Source: Rugosimonospora acidiphila
Lineage (GTDB): Bacteria; Actinomycetota; Actinomycetes; Mycobacteriales; Micromonosporaceae
Assembly: GCF_039543385.1 (NCBI RefSeq)
Contig: NZ_BAABJQ010000025.1
Coordinates: forward strand, 62,001-126,000
Length of the DNA stretch: 64,000 nt
Direction of reading: 5' to 3'
Each line of letters opens with the position of its first letter. The first letter of the stretch is position 1. Shown here piece by piece: positions 32,545 through 44,740 of the stretch. The notes under the pieces are model-generated. The model saw only the letters and a program-made list of their open reading frames with translations, had not been told where the DNA came from and ran no database searches. The position numbers and the translations under genes are program-made.

Positions 32545-33222
32545 TCAGGCGCGGGCCAGCTGGCGCGCCGCGCCGTAATCGCGGTCGAGGTCCACCCGGA
32601 CCAGCGCGCTGACCAGCCAGGCGAGCTTCTCCGACTCCCCACCCCCGGCGACCTCGGACAGTTCGGCCGTCGAACGCCCCAGCCCGAGCCTGCGGGCGGC
32701 GGCCAGGGCGCGCCGGTCGGCGAACGGCCCGACCTCGCGCCAGCCCGCCTGTACCTCGCGGAAGAACAGGTCGACCGCGGCGTCGCTCACGCCCGGCAGC
32801 TCCCGCAGCAGGCGCCGCTCCCGGGTCGGGTCGTGCCCGGCCCGCGTACGCAGCCGGCGCAGGTCCCCCTGGTACCCGTCGACCACCGCCTCGGCGAGCG
32901 TGCCGAGCGTGCCGGCCAGCTCGCTGGCGTCGCGTTGCCCGATGGCGTCGCGGATCGCCGTCACCCGCCGCTCGTACGGCGACCGGGCCAGCCGCGCCGC
33001 CGAGTCCCAGCCCCGCTCGCGCAGTGCCCGGGCGGCGCGCACGGCCCGGTCCTCGTCCCGTCGACCGGCCGCCAACAGCGACAGGCACAGCAGCTGGAAA
33101 AGGTTCGCCGGGTTGTTGGAGACCTGGAATCCGGCCCGCTCGGCGAAGCCCCGGCCGGCCCTGCCGATCAGGCGGCGGGCCAGCCGCCGCCGCTGCGCCA
33201 GATCCATCGTGCCCGCTGCCAT
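32545..33222 (-). CDS. Endonuclease III-like HhH-GPD protein
   Basis: About 225 residues, helical, with the segment NPANLFQLLCLSLLAAG resembling the first core helix pair of EndoIII-type glycosylases, ARALRERGWDSAARLA, and an HhH-like LPGVSDAAVDLFFREVQ. The usual catalytic Lys and the 4Fe-4S Cys cluster are not seen, so it may be a divergent or non-enzymatic member that still binds DNA. Several starts are possible (GTG 33231, ATG 33222, ATG 33207); none has a strong ribosome-binding site. It is probably co-transcribed with the PEBP gene, 12 bp upstream. Confidence 0.7.
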   Translation of the reverse strand: MAAGTMDLAQRRRLARRLIGRAGRGFAERAGFQVSNNPANLFQLLCLSLLAAGRRDEDRAVRAARALRERGWDSAARLARSPYERRVTAIRDAIGQRDASELAGTLGTLAEAVVDGYQGDLRRLRTRAGHDPTRERRLLRELPGVSDAAVDLFFREVQAGWREVGPFADRRALAAARRLGLGRSTAELSEVAGGGESEKLAWLVSALVRVDLDRDYGAARQLARA

Positions 33223-33234
33223 CACGGTCACCGG

Positions 33235-33687
33235 CTACCGCTGGAACAGGCCGACCGTGGTGCCGCTGGCCACCGCGGCCTCGTCCACGTGCCGGTGCAC
33301 GTCGTACGCGCTCGGCTGGTCCGGCAGCTGGATCGGCTGGCCCAGCGCGTACAGGTGGAACACGAAGCGGTGCGCCGGATCGCCGGGAGGTGGTTGCGGC
33401 CCGCCCCAGCCCGGCTCGCCGAAGCCGTTGGGCCACTCCTGGCCGCCCCGCGGGATCTGGCCCTCACTCACCCCGTTGGACGCCGGGTCGATGCCGGTCA
33501 CCAGCCAGTGCAGGAAGGTCGTGCTCGGGGCGTCCGGGTCCTCGCACAGCAGGATCAGCTCGGTCGCGCTCTCTGGCAGGCCCGACCAGCGCAGCGGCGG
33601 TGAGATGTTTTCGCCGGTGTGCGCGTACCGTGCCGGAATCTCGTCGTGATTGCCGAACGCGGGGCTGTCGAGTTGGATGCTCGCCAT
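33235..33687 (-). CDS. YbhB/YbcL-family phosphatidylethanolamine-binding protein (PEBP)
   Basis: 150 residues with the bacterial PEBP pattern: FGNHDEIPARYAHTGENISPPLRWSG, LLCEDPDAP, FLHWLVTGIDP, GGPQPPPGDPAHRFVFHLYAL. The DPDAP and GxxPP loops shape the small-ligand pocket. Function in bacteria is poorly known. ATG 33687 has a near-ideal AGGAGGTGG ribosome-binding site. Confidence 0.93.
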   Translation of the reverse strand: MASIQLDSPAFGNHDEIPARYAHTGENISPPLRWSGLPESATELILLCEDPDAPSTTFLHWLVTGIDPASNGVSEGQIPRGGQEWPNGFGEPGWGGPQPPPGDPAHRFVFHLYALGQPIQLPDQPSAYDVHRHVDEAAVASGTTVGLFQR

Positions 33688-33814
33688 TGCCGCACCACCT
33701 CCTGACCGATCCGCTACCCGAGCCATCCGGGTCCAATCGCGTGCAGTGGCGCGGTCGGTTTCCCCGCGCCGCGCCCGGGTAGGCATGGGGTGCGAGGGCC
33801 GCGGGGGGAAGATC

Positions 33815-35098
33815 ATGACACGGTATCGGGACGAGATCGTCGCGCTGACCACGCCCATCACCGACCCGGGCGACCTGGACATCCTGCTCGATCGGATCGG
33901 GAACGCCCGGGTGGTGATGCTGGGCGAGGCCAGCCATGGCACGCACGAGTTCTACCGCTGGCGGGCGGCGCTGACCCGCCGGCTGATCGCCGAGCGGGGC
34001 TTCTCGTTCGTCGCCGTCGAGGGCGACTGGCCGGACTGCGACCGGATCGACGGCGCGGTGCGGCTGCGGCCCGGCGCCTCGGCCGATCCGCGCGAGGCGC
34101 TGACCGTCTTCGAGCGGTGGCCGACCTGGATGTGGGCCAACGAGGAGGTCGCCGACTTCTGCCGGTGGCTGCGTGGGCACAACGCCGGTGTGGGCGAGTC
34201 CGAACGGGCCGGGTTCCACGGCCTCGACGTGTACTCGCTGTGGGAGTCGCTGCGCGAGATCCTGCTGTACCTGCGCGAGAACGAGCCGCAGGAGGTGCCG
34301 GAGGCGCTGGCCGCGTACCGGTGCTTCGAACCGTACGACGAGGACCCGTACAACTACGCGCGCGCCACCCGGTTCGTGCCGTCCCGGTGCGAGAACGAGG
34401 TGGTCGACCTGCTCGTCGAGCTGCGCCAGCGGGCCGCCGCCGACGGTGCGGGTGAGTTCGGCGCCTGGCAGAACGCCGAGGTGGTCGCGGGCGCCGAGCG
34501 GTATTACCGGTCGATGATGGCCGGCGACCGCCAGTCGTGGAACGTGCGGGACCGGCACATGGACGCGACCCTCGACCGGCTGCTGACCCACTACGGACCC
34601 GGGTCCCGGGGCGTGGTGTGGGCACACAACACCCACGTGGGCGACGCCCGGGCCACCGACATGGCGGTGGCCGGCGAGGTCAACATCGGCCAGCTGGCCC
34701 GGGAGCGGTACGGGCCGGACCAGGTGGTGCTGGTGGGCTTCGGTACGCACCGGGGGACGGTCGTGGCCGGCGACGAGTGGGGCGCGCCCATGCGGCTGAT
34801 GCCGGTACCGCCGGCCCGACCGGGGTCGCTGGAGGCGGTGCTGAGCGAGGACGCGCCGCCCCGGGCGCTGTCGGTGTTTCCGCTGGGGCAGCGGTCGGAC
34901 CTGCTGCGCGACGAACTGGGCCACCGGGCCGTCGGCGTCGTTTACCACCCGGAGCGGGACCGGGGTAACTACGTACCGACCGTGCTGGGCGACCGGTACG
35001 ACGCGTTCCTGTGGTTCGAGCAGAGCCGGGGCCTGCTGCCGGTGGGCACGCGGCCGCGTGACGCGCTGGAGCCCGAGACGTACCCGACGGGCGTCTGA
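33815..35098 (+). CDS. Erythromycin esterase-like protein (EreA/ChaN-type fold)
   Basis: 427 residues. Family motifs are VVMLGEASHGTHEFYRWRAALTRRLI, in which Glu and His are in the active-site position of Ere esterases, VEGDWPDCDRID, WNVRDRHMDATL and VVWAHNTHVGDA. Ere enzymes hydrolyse the macrolide lactone; many chromosomal relatives are not resistance proteins. ATG 33815 follows GGGGGGAAG. It is divergent from the PEBP gene with a 127-bp gap. Resistance cannot be claimed from this sequence. Confidence 0.9.
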   Translation: MTRYRDEIVALTTPITDPGDLDILLDRIGNARVVMLGEASHGTHEFYRWRAALTRRLIAERGFSFVAVEGDWPDCDRIDGAVRLRPGASADPREALTVFERWPTWMWANEEVADFCRWLRGHNAGVGESERAGFHGLDVYSLWESLREILLYLRENEPQEVPEALAAYRCFEPYDEDPYNYARATRFVPSRCENEVVDLLVELRQRAAADGAGEFGAWQNAEVVAGAERYYRSMMAGDRQSWNVRDRHMDATLDRLLTHYGPGSRGVVWAHNTHVGDARATDMAVAGEVNIGQLARERYGPDQVVLVGFGTHRGTVVAGDEWGAPMRLMPVPPARPGSLEAVLSEDAPPRALSVFPLGQRSDLLRDELGHRAVGVVYHPERDRGNYVPTVLGDRYDAFLWFEQSRGLLPVGTRPRDALEPETYPTGV

Positions 35099-35144
35099 TC
35101 CCATCGGCGAAGCCGCCGGGCGCGCGCCTGGCCGGCGCCCTCGG

Positions 35145-35226
35145 CCGTTGCCATTTCCAGCGCTGCCATTCGAGCGTTCCCATTTCGAGCGTTCCCTTCG
35201 AGCGCTGCCATCGAGCGTTGCCATCG
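35145..35226. repeat. Degenerate 13-15-bp tandem repeats in a gene-free gap
   Basis: Six variants of CGAGCGTTCCCATT (with CGAGCGCTGCCAT and CGAGCGTTGCCAT) follow one another in the 303-bp gap between the esterase-like gene and the DUF4232 lipoprotein gene (35099-35401). No gene is seen in the rest of the gap. Confidence 0.7.
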
Positions 35227-35401
35227 ACTGGTCGGCCGGTGGCCCAGCCCGATCCGCCATAACCGTCCGCTGAACCACCCCGAATTGGTGTCGCGTCGTC
35301 GATTGCGGGGCGGCCAGCGTCGGTGGCCTGATGGTCTGGGGTGTTTCATCCCGAGGCCGGCCCCGGGAACAGGAGCCGGCGCGAGCGCCGAGGAGGCACC
35401 G

Positions 35402-36217
35402 ATGGTGGCCAAGCTCCGGGTCGCGCTGGCCGGCTGCGCCGCGCTGCTGGCGGCGATCACGGTGGCCGGCTGCGGCTCGTCCCACGGCCACCCGTACGCG
35501 GGGCCGGGCCGCTCGACCCGTGCGCCGGTGGTCGCCCTACCCGACATCGACCCGGGCCTGCCGCTGTCGGCCCCGCCGCTCGCGCCGGCCGCCGGCAAGT
35601 CGGCCGGCGCCGGTACCGGCGGCGCCATCTCCGGCGGCGGCACTGGCATCGGCGGCGGCACCGGGTCGGGGTCGGGTGGCTCAGGGACCGGCGGGTCCGG
35701 GACGGGTGGCGTCCCGGACGCCGGGGCGGGCTCCGGCGGCGGCGCGGGCGGCGCCACGGTCGCCCCGGCACCCGGGTGTGCCGCCGGCGCGCTGTCGCTG
35801 AAACAGCGGCCGGGCGACAACGGGGCGGCCGGGCAGATCGTGGTGGCGATCCAGCTGACCAACGGTTCGTCGAAGCCGTGCAGCCTGTCCGGGTACCCGA
35901 CGTTCACGCTGAGCGCCCCGACCCCGAGCGGCACGCCGGTCACCGAGCCGGTGACGCTGAGCCACGGCCGGCTGGGCAGCCTCGCGTTCGGCGACCCGGC
36001 CGGCACGGTCAACCTGGCGGCCGGCGGCCAGTCCGGTTTCCTGGTGCGGTACAGCGAGGTGCAGTACGGCGACGGCAGCTGCGTGGCCACCGACACGCTG
36101 CACCTGGCGCTGCCCGGCTCCGCGGGCAACGTGGCCGGCCCGGTGCGCATGCAGGTGTGCGGCGAACCGATGCTGGTGTCGCCGTTCGTACCGCCGCCCC
36201 GGCTGTCGATCGGCTGA
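35402..36217 (+). CDS. Secreted lipoprotein with C-terminal DUF4232
   Basis: 271 residues. Signal peptide with lipobox VAGC at about residue 23; then a ~95-residue Gly/Ser/Ala-rich linker; then a beta-rich DUF4232 domain from about residue 125 with the Cys-containing SSKPCSLSGYPTF motif and a second Cys pair (CVATDTLHL, MQVCGEP). DUF4232 proteins are actinobacterial surface proteins of unknown role. ATG 35402 follows GAGGAGG. Confidence 0.88.
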   Translation: MVAKLRVALAGCAALLAAITVAGCGSSHGHPYAGPGRSTRAPVVALPDIDPGLPLSAPPLAPAAGKSAGAGTGGAISGGGTGIGGGTGSGSGGSGTGGSGTGGVPDAGAGSGGGAGGATVAPAPGCAAGALSLKQRPGDNGAAGQIVVAIQLTNGSSKPCSLSGYPTFTLSAPTPSGTPVTEPVTLSHGRLGSLAFGDPAGTVNLAAGGQSGFLVRYSEVQYGDGSCVATDTLHLALPGSAGNVAGPVRMQVCGEPMLVSPFVPPPRLSIG

Positions 36218-36259
36218 CGCCGGTCGACTCCGGCGGCTCCAGAGCCCGATCCGAGCCGC

Positions 36260-37636
36260 TCACCAGTTGTCGATGGTGGGTGCGACGTCCGCGACGGAGG
36301 CGTCCGATGGCGAATCGAGCGGGTACGAGGCGATCACTGTGCCCTTGGCGCCCAACGCCTGAAGGGTCACCGGCGTGCGAGGCGTCGAGGTCAGCCAGCC
36401 GATCCCGTCGGTGAGCCTCACGTCGGCGACCCGGTCTCCACCGGCGGTGACCGCGATGGCCGACACCGCGTCCCGTGGGGCCAGCACCAGGATCTGATCG
36501 GTCGGGTTGGACCGGGCATCCGCCGTCCTCAGGCCGAACAGGCTCCTCGGGTCGTCCAGCGCCACCCGGGTGCCCACCTTGAAACTGGTCCGGGCGGCGG
36601 CGCCACCGGGCGCCTTCGGGTTGTACGTCTCGAAATACACGTACCAGCCCCGGCCGTTGGCCAGCGGTGCCGCGGCGACGACCGCGGGGTCGGACTGCTC
36701 ACCGGGCACGGATCCGCCCCACAGCACGCGGGGAGTGCCGGTCGTGAGTACCGGTCCCGTGCCCGGTTCGAGCCCGCTCACGGCGAACCGCGCGACGTCC
36801 CGGTCGACGGTTCCCCGAGCGCCGGTCAGGGCTTCGGCCAACTGACTGTCGGTGACCGTGGGCAGCAGGTACACCCCGGACCCCTCGGCCGGTCCCAGGT
36901 AGTGGACGACGCCGTCGCAGGTGACCCGCCACCACTGCGCCGAAGTCGCGGTGTCCAGCGCGGCGAAGGACCCGGTCGGCACCGGCACCCATGCCTGGTG
37001 CGCCGCGTCGCTGCTGCTGTCAATCCGGCACCCGGCCGGCGCGAGCCCGATGGTGAAGCGCGTCGTGTCCTTGTCCGCGTACGGTCGGGCGCTGTACGAG
37101 ACGGTCGCGAACGGCTCCAGATCGTTGGACAGCGTCGGTCGCTTCGCCAGCAGCGAGGCCGGGGCGCCCTTCGGCGCGCTGAACCACACGAACACCGCCC
37201 GGTCGGTGTTGGAGAAGACCAGAAGCACGACGCGCGTGCCGGAATCGTCACCGGCGTAGAGCACCTTGACGGCGGTGAGGTTCGGCGCGACCTGCCAGTC
37301 GGCGCGGTGCCGGGCCGCGATCCCGGTGAACTCCGCGAGGTAGCCCGCGTCGTCGCTGAGATCACCCCGGGTCGGGGAGGCGATGAGCCGGCGGGCCCAG
37401 TCGGACATGACGGGGCCGCCGGCGTAGGCGATCGAGCCGGTGCCGGCCGGGTGCGCCACGGGCACGATGGCCAGGGTGGCCAGCGCCGCCGCGACCAGGC
37501 CGGACCCGCCCAGCGCCAGACGGACGCGCCGCCCGCGCCGAGCCCGGCGGATCAGCCGGTCGTACGGATCGGAGGTCTGGGGCGGGGTGTCTCGTACGGC
37601 GTCGGCGAAGGCCGAGTGCAGGTTCTCATCCAACAT
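36260..37636 (-). CDS. Single-pass membrane protein paired with SigE-family sigma factor
   Basis: 458 residues. A short cytosolic N-terminus with Asp-Arg-Leu-Ile and Arg-rich segment (RLIRRARRGRRVRLALG) precedes one membrane helix (about residues 40-62) and a long extracytoplasmic beta-rich region without recognised domain. The start overlaps the end of the sigma-factor gene by 11 bp. This organisation is usual for actinobacterial SigE-family loci, where the partner is presumed to sense or anchor; no canonical zinc anti-sigma motif is visible. Confidence 0.8.
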   Translation of the reverse strand: MLDENLHSAFADAVRDTPPQTSDPYDRLIRRARRGRRVRLALGGSGLVAAALATLAIVPVAHPAGTGSIAYAGGPVMSDWARRLIASPTRGDLSDDAGYLAEFTGIAARHRADWQVAPNLTAVKVLYAGDDSGTRVVLLVFSNTDRAVFVWFSAPKGAPASLLAKRPTLSNDLEPFATVSYSARPYADKDTTRFTIGLAPAGCRIDSSSDAAHQAWVPVPTGSFAALDTATSAQWWRVTCDGVVHYLGPAEGSGVYLLPTVTDSQLAEALTGARGTVDRDVARFAVSGLEPGTGPVLTTGTPRVLWGGSVPGEQSDPAVVAAAPLANGRGWYVYFETYNPKAPGGAAARTSFKVGTRVALDDPRSLFGLRTADARSNPTDQILVLAPRDAVSAIAVTAGGDRVADVRLTDGIGWLTSTPRTPVTLQALGAKGTVIASYPLDSPSDASVADVAPTIDNW

Positions 37637-38132
37637 CGAAGCTTCCCCCCACGGGTGTGCGTGAGCCGGCCAGAACGGATCGGAGCTGGGCCAGGCCGCG
37701 CGACGCCTGGCTCTTGACCGACCCGATCGAGCAGCCGAGGATTCCGGCCGTGTCGGCCTCTGACAGGTCTTCCCAGTAGCGCAGGACCAGCACGGCCCGC
37801 ATCCGCGGCGGCAGGCCGGCCAGCGCGCGGAGCAGCTCGTCCCGCTGCGCCACGGACTCCGCGAGGTCCCTGCTGTCCGGGTGGTCGGGCAGCTTCCCGA
37901 CCGGCAGCGGCTGCCGGCGCATCCGGCTCCAGATCGTGGCCCGCTGGTTGGCCAACGCCCGGCGCAGGTACGCCATGGGATCGTCGATCCGGGACCAGTT
38001 CCGCATGGCCTTCATCAACGCGATCTGCACGAGATCCTCTGCGTTGGGCCACGTCCCGGTCAGCAGATAAGCCGTCCGTAACAGATCCATATATCGCATC
38101 CGCACGAAGTCGCGAAATCCCTCATCGGTCAC
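37626..38132 (-). CDS. ECF RNA polymerase sigma factor, SigE family
   Basis: 168 residues. Sigma region 2 is at about 8-70 (FVRMRYMDLLRTAYLLTGTWPNAEDLVQIALMKAMRNW), and region 4 at 105-155 (LPPRMRAVLVLRYWEDLSEADTAGILGCSIGSVKSQASRGLAQLR). The first residues and TAYLLTG signature mark the SigE/SigM-like actinobacterial subgroup. It directs RNA polymerase to stress promoters; targets are unknown. Its 3' end overlaps the paired membrane protein gene. Confidence 0.95.
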   Translation of the reverse strand: MTDEGFRDFVRMRYMDLLRTAYLLTGTWPNAEDLVQIALMKAMRNWSRIDDPMAYLRRALANQRATIWSRMRRQPLPVGKLPDHPDSRDLAESVAQRDELLRALAGLPPRMRAVLVLRYWEDLSEADTAGILGCSIGSVKSQASRGLAQLRSVLAGSRTPVGGSFDVG

Positions 38133-38267
38133 TTGGCTCCCCTCAACGGCGAAACGTCACCCAACATGACCTCGGCCGCCGCGTCCAGGTTGAGTCCCGG
38201 GAGCGAGCGATTTCGCTAGCCCAGCCGCCCGCGGTAGCGCCGGCGCGGCCGAGTGATCCCTTCGTGG

Positions 38268-38915
38268 TCAGGGCCAGAGGAGTTCGCGGATCCAGCCGCT
38301 GGCGCCCCGGCGGTAGCGCAGCCGCACGTGCCGGCGTTCCGCGTCGCCCTGCCAGAACTCCACCCGGGCCGGTTCGACGACGTACAGCGTGTGGTCGGCC
38401 GCTACCGCGCCGGGATTCTCGATCAGGGCGCGGTGCGCGGCGACCAGCGCACCGTCCAGCTCCGCCCGGTCGGCGAGCACGGTGCTCTGCCGGCCCACCA
38501 GGGACGCCTCTCGGGACATCTCGGGGCGCACGAGGAAGTCGCGGGCGCAGGTATCAGGATCGAGCGCGCGGGATCGACCGCGCACCCGGACCTGGCGGCC
38601 CTGTTCCCGCCAGTAGAAGCTCAGCGCGACGCCGCCTCGCTCCAGCTGCCGGCCCTTCGCGCTCTCCGACGAGGTGGCGAACAGCCAGCCGCGGTCATCG
38701 ACGTCCCGCAGGATCACCACCCGGGCGTCGGGCAAGCCGTCCTCGTCCACCGTGCTCAGCGTCATCGCGTGCGGCTCGACCACCCCGGCGGTGGCCGCCT
38801 CGCGCAGCCAGGCGACGAACAGCGCGTTGGGCAGCGCGGGAACGGACTCGACGTCGAATGACGGCAGCGGAGAGGCGAATACCGGCAGCTCGCTCAGGAG
38901 TTCGACGACGCTCAT
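38268..38915 (-). CDS. Pyridoxamine 5'-phosphate oxidase family protein (PdxH-like)
   Basis: 215 residues with the FMN-binding split barrel: HAMTLSTVDEDGLPDARVVILRDVDDRGWLFAT, SAKGRQLERGGVALSFYWREQGRQVRVRGRS, and a C-terminal VEFWQGDAERRHVRLRYRR segment like the PdxH dimerisation domain (WQG...R.R). It could oxidise pyridoxamine phosphate to PLP, but similar proteins lack that activity. It lies next to the box locus on the same strand as its regulator, with no clear functional link. Confidence 0.85.
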   Translation of the reverse strand: MSVVELLSELPVFASPLPSFDVESVPALPNALFVAWLREAATAGVVEPHAMTLSTVDEDGLPDARVVILRDVDDRGWLFATSSESAKGRQLERGGVALSFYWREQGRQVRVRGRSRALDPDTCARDFLVRPEMSREASLVGRQSTVLADRAELDGALVAAHRALIENPGAVAADHTLYVVEPARVEFWQGDAERRHVRLRYRRGASGWIRELLWP

Positions 38916-38967
38916 GCGCAGGATGGTCCCAGACCAGCCCGCCGCGGCGCGCGTCGATATCGCCCGG

Positions 38968-39879
38968 TCAGGCCGCGCCGGTCGGGTCCTGGCGCTCGAC
39001 CAGGGCGCGCCAGTGCCGCTGTGCCCCGTCCTGCCACGCCCCGTGCAGTTTCCGGAACAGTCCGCCGGCCCGGATGCCTATCCAGTCGGGCGGCAGCAAC
39101 TCCGCGGGCAGCTTGGGGTCGAGGAACGGGAAGCGCCGCCACTCGTGTACCAACCGGGCCTGTGCCACCAGCGTCTCGTCGCCGGGGGCCGGCCGCGCGC
39201 CGGCGAACTCGTCGAGGAAGGCCTGGTAGCGCTCGGCCAGCGCACGCAGGTTCCACGCCTGCTCGACGAGGGTGTGCTGGCCACCGATGCCGGCGAACGG
39301 GCCGGTGAACGACAGCGCCGCCTCGCCGAGCCCGAGGTCGGTGACGATCTGCTTGGCCTCGACCTCCCGCCCGGCGTTGGGGCTGACCCACAGGCCGGGT
39401 GCCGGGCTGCCGAAGCCGGCCCACGTCATCCGGGTACGCAGCTGCTGGCGTACCCGCCGCTGCCCCTCGGGTACGGCCACCGACACCAGCAGCCACCGGC
39501 CGTCCCAGGGCGACGACGCCTCGGCGAACGAGTAGATGCGCTCGGCGCCATCGGTGAGCAGGCGCCGGCCGGGGTCGGTCAGCTGCCATCGCACCCGCCG
39601 GCCGGAGCGCTGCGTGACGATGAACCCGCCGGCCGCGGCGCGGGCCAGCGCCTGCCGGGACGCCTTCTCCTCGATCCCGAGCCCGGCCAGCACGGCGACC
39701 AGGGTGGAGGTCCAGACCGGCTGGCCGTCGGGCAGCACATACTCGCCGAGCACGGTGAGCAGCAACGAGGGCGCCGAGGTGGCCCCGACGTTGTTGCGCC
39801 TGGTCAGGGCGGGTCGCGGCGCGCCCTTCGACTCGCTGGCGTGCGGCACCCGCGGGGGCGGTGGTTCGGAGTCCGGCAT
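38968..39879 (-). CDS. PaaX-like transcriptional repressor
   Basis: 303 residues. The N-terminal winged helix (SLLLTVLGEYVLPDGQPVWTSTLVAVLAGLGIEEKASRQALARAAAGGFI) is followed by the PaaX central domain WDGRWLLVSVAVPEGQRRVRQQLRTRMTWAGFGSPAPGLWVSP and a helical C-terminus. PaaX proteins sense aryl-CoA thioesters such as phenylacetyl-CoA. Being divergent from boxC with a palindrome between, it probably represses the box operon and responds to benzoyl-CoA. That would differ from proteobacterial BoxR, which is of another family. ATG 39879 has AAGGGA upstream. Confidence 0.92.
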   Translation of the reverse strand: MPDSEPPPPRVPHASESKGAPRPALTRRNNVGATSAPSLLLTVLGEYVLPDGQPVWTSTLVAVLAGLGIEEKASRQALARAAAGGFIVTQRSGRRVRWQLTDPGRRLLTDGAERIYSFAEASSPWDGRWLLVSVAVPEGQRRVRQQLRTRMTWAGFGSPAPGLWVSPNAGREVEAKQIVTDLGLGEAALSFTGPFAGIGGQHTLVEQAWNLRALAERYQAFLDEFAGARPAPGDETLVAQARLVHEWRRFPFLDPKLPAELLPPDWIGIRAGGLFRKLHGAWQDGAQRHWRALVERQDPTGAA

Positions 39880-39908
39880 GGCTGGGTGTCCCTTCGGCCG
39901 CGAACATG

Positions 39909-39943
39909 CTACATCGACTTGACACACTGATCGAACGATGTAG
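39909..39943 (+). promoter_or_regulatory. Promoter and operator of the box operon
   Basis: CTACATCG (39909-39916) and CGATGTAG (39936-39943) form a perfect 8-bp inverted repeat spanning TTGACA at 39919-39924. A possible -10 TAGAAC begins at 39941, 16 bp later. A regulator bound here would cover the promoter. The boxC start is 38 bp downstream. Confidence 0.65.
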
Positions 39944-39980
39944 AACATTGGTTACCGCTCCAGGTGTGCCAGGAGGATCG

Positions 39981-41693
<1,713 letters not shown>

Positions 41694-41696
41694 GCC

Positions 41697-43117
<1,421 letters not shown>

Positions 43118-43121
<4 letters not shown>

Positions 43122-44740
43122 CTGATGGAGATCGGGCGCTTGACCGCGACGCCTCGTCCCTCGGCGCCGCTGGCGCCCGCGTGGCGACGGGACTCTTCAA
43201 CGCGGCCGAGTACCTGCTCGACCGGCGGGTACGGGCGGGGGACGCCGACCGTCTCGCGCTGACCGGCCCGGGCGGCGACGTCACGTACGGGCAACTGCTG
43301 GATCGGGTGCGCCGCGCCGCCGCCGCCCTGGTCGACCTCGGGCTGCAGCCGGAGCAACGGATCCTGCTGTTCATGGCCGACTCGCCGGAGTTCGTCACGG
43401 TGTACCTGGCGGCGATGCGCATCGGTGCGGTACCGGTGCCGGTCTCCAGCATGCTGTACGCCGACGGCCTGGCCGAACTGCTGCGCGACAGCCGGGCCCG
43501 CCTGCTGGCGCTGTCGCCCGGCTTCGTCGCCACCGGCTACCAGGCGGCGAGCCAGGCACCCGAGCTGCGCGGCATTCTCGTGCCGGGGCCGGCGGCGGAC
43601 GGCCCGGTGCCGGTGCGTGATCTCGACGAGCTGTGCGCGGCGGCCACCCCGATCGACACCGTGTACCCGACGGTCGAGGACTCGCCCGCGTTCTGGCTCT
43701 ACACCTCGGGCACCACCGGCACCCCGAAGGGCGCCATGCACCGGCACGGCTCGGTGCGGGTGGTCTGCGAAACGTACGGCAGCCAGGTGCTCGGCATCCG
43801 GCCGGGTGACCGGACCATCTCGGCGGCCAAGGCGTTCTTCGCCTACGGGCTGGGCAACTCCCTGCTGTTCCCGCTGTCCGTGGGCGCCACCGCGATCCTG
43901 GAGCCGGCCCCCTCGCGGCCGGACACCATCGCGGCCCGCGCCGCCGAGTACGGCGCGACGCTGTTCTTCGCCGGCCCCACGTTCTTCGCCGCCATGCTGC
44001 GCGCCGACCTCAAGCGCGACGCGCTGGCCGGGGTGCGACTGGCCGCGTCGGCCGGGGAGGCCCTGCCCGCCGCGCTCTACCAGCGGTGGACCGAACACTT
44101 CGGGGTGGACATCCTCGACGGCATAGGCATGACCGAGATGCTGCACATCTTCCTGTCCAACCGGGAGGGTCAGGTGCGTCCGGGGACCACCGGGGTGGCG
44201 GTGCCCGGGTACGACCTGCGCGTGGTGGACGAGGCCGGGCTGGACCTGCCCGACGGGCAGCCCGGCACCCTGCTGGTGCGGGGCGCCTCGACCGCCACCG
44301 GGTACTGGGAGCGGTACGACGCGTCCCGGCTGGTGTTCCAGGGCGAGTGGCTGCGCACCGGCGACACGTACGTCCGCGACGCCGAGGGGTATTACACCTG
44401 CCTCGGGCGCACCGGCGACATGCTCAAGGCCGGTGGCATCTGGGTCTCTCCGGCCGAGGTGGAGACCTGCCTGCTGGCCCACGAGGCGGTGGCCCAGGCG
44501 GTCGTGGTGGCCGCGATCGACCCGGACGGGCTGGAGAAACCGGTCGCGTTCGTGATGTTGAATCCCGGCCACGAGGTAGGTGAGCGGGAGCTCATCGAGT
44601 TCTGCCAGCGGCGGCTGCCGTCGTTCAAGCGGCCCCGGCGGATCAGCTTCGTGTCCGGCTACCCGACCACCGCCACCGGCAAGGTGCGCCGGGTCGAACT
44701 GCGGGAGGCCGCCGCGGCGGCCCTGGAGGTGACCGCCTGA
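43118..44740 (+). CDS. Benzoate-CoA ligase
   Basis: 540 residues. AMP-forming motifs: YTSGTTGTPKGAMH, GIGMTEMLHIF, RTGDTY, GRTGDMLKAGGIWVSPAEVE and C-terminal TATGKVRRVELR with the catalytic Lys. The segment AKAFFAYGLGNSLLFPL is typical of the benzoate/4-hydroxybenzoate CoA-ligase branch. It supplies benzoyl-CoA to BoxB. ATG 43118 overlaps the boxB stop by ATGA. Confidence 0.93.

Noticed and set aside
31622..33436. A 604-residue protein containing the M55 peptidase
   Set aside because: The extension upstream of the peptidase is antisense-type filler over the HhH gene frame. A GTG with an AGGAG site gives the canonical MKVFLSTDMEG start.
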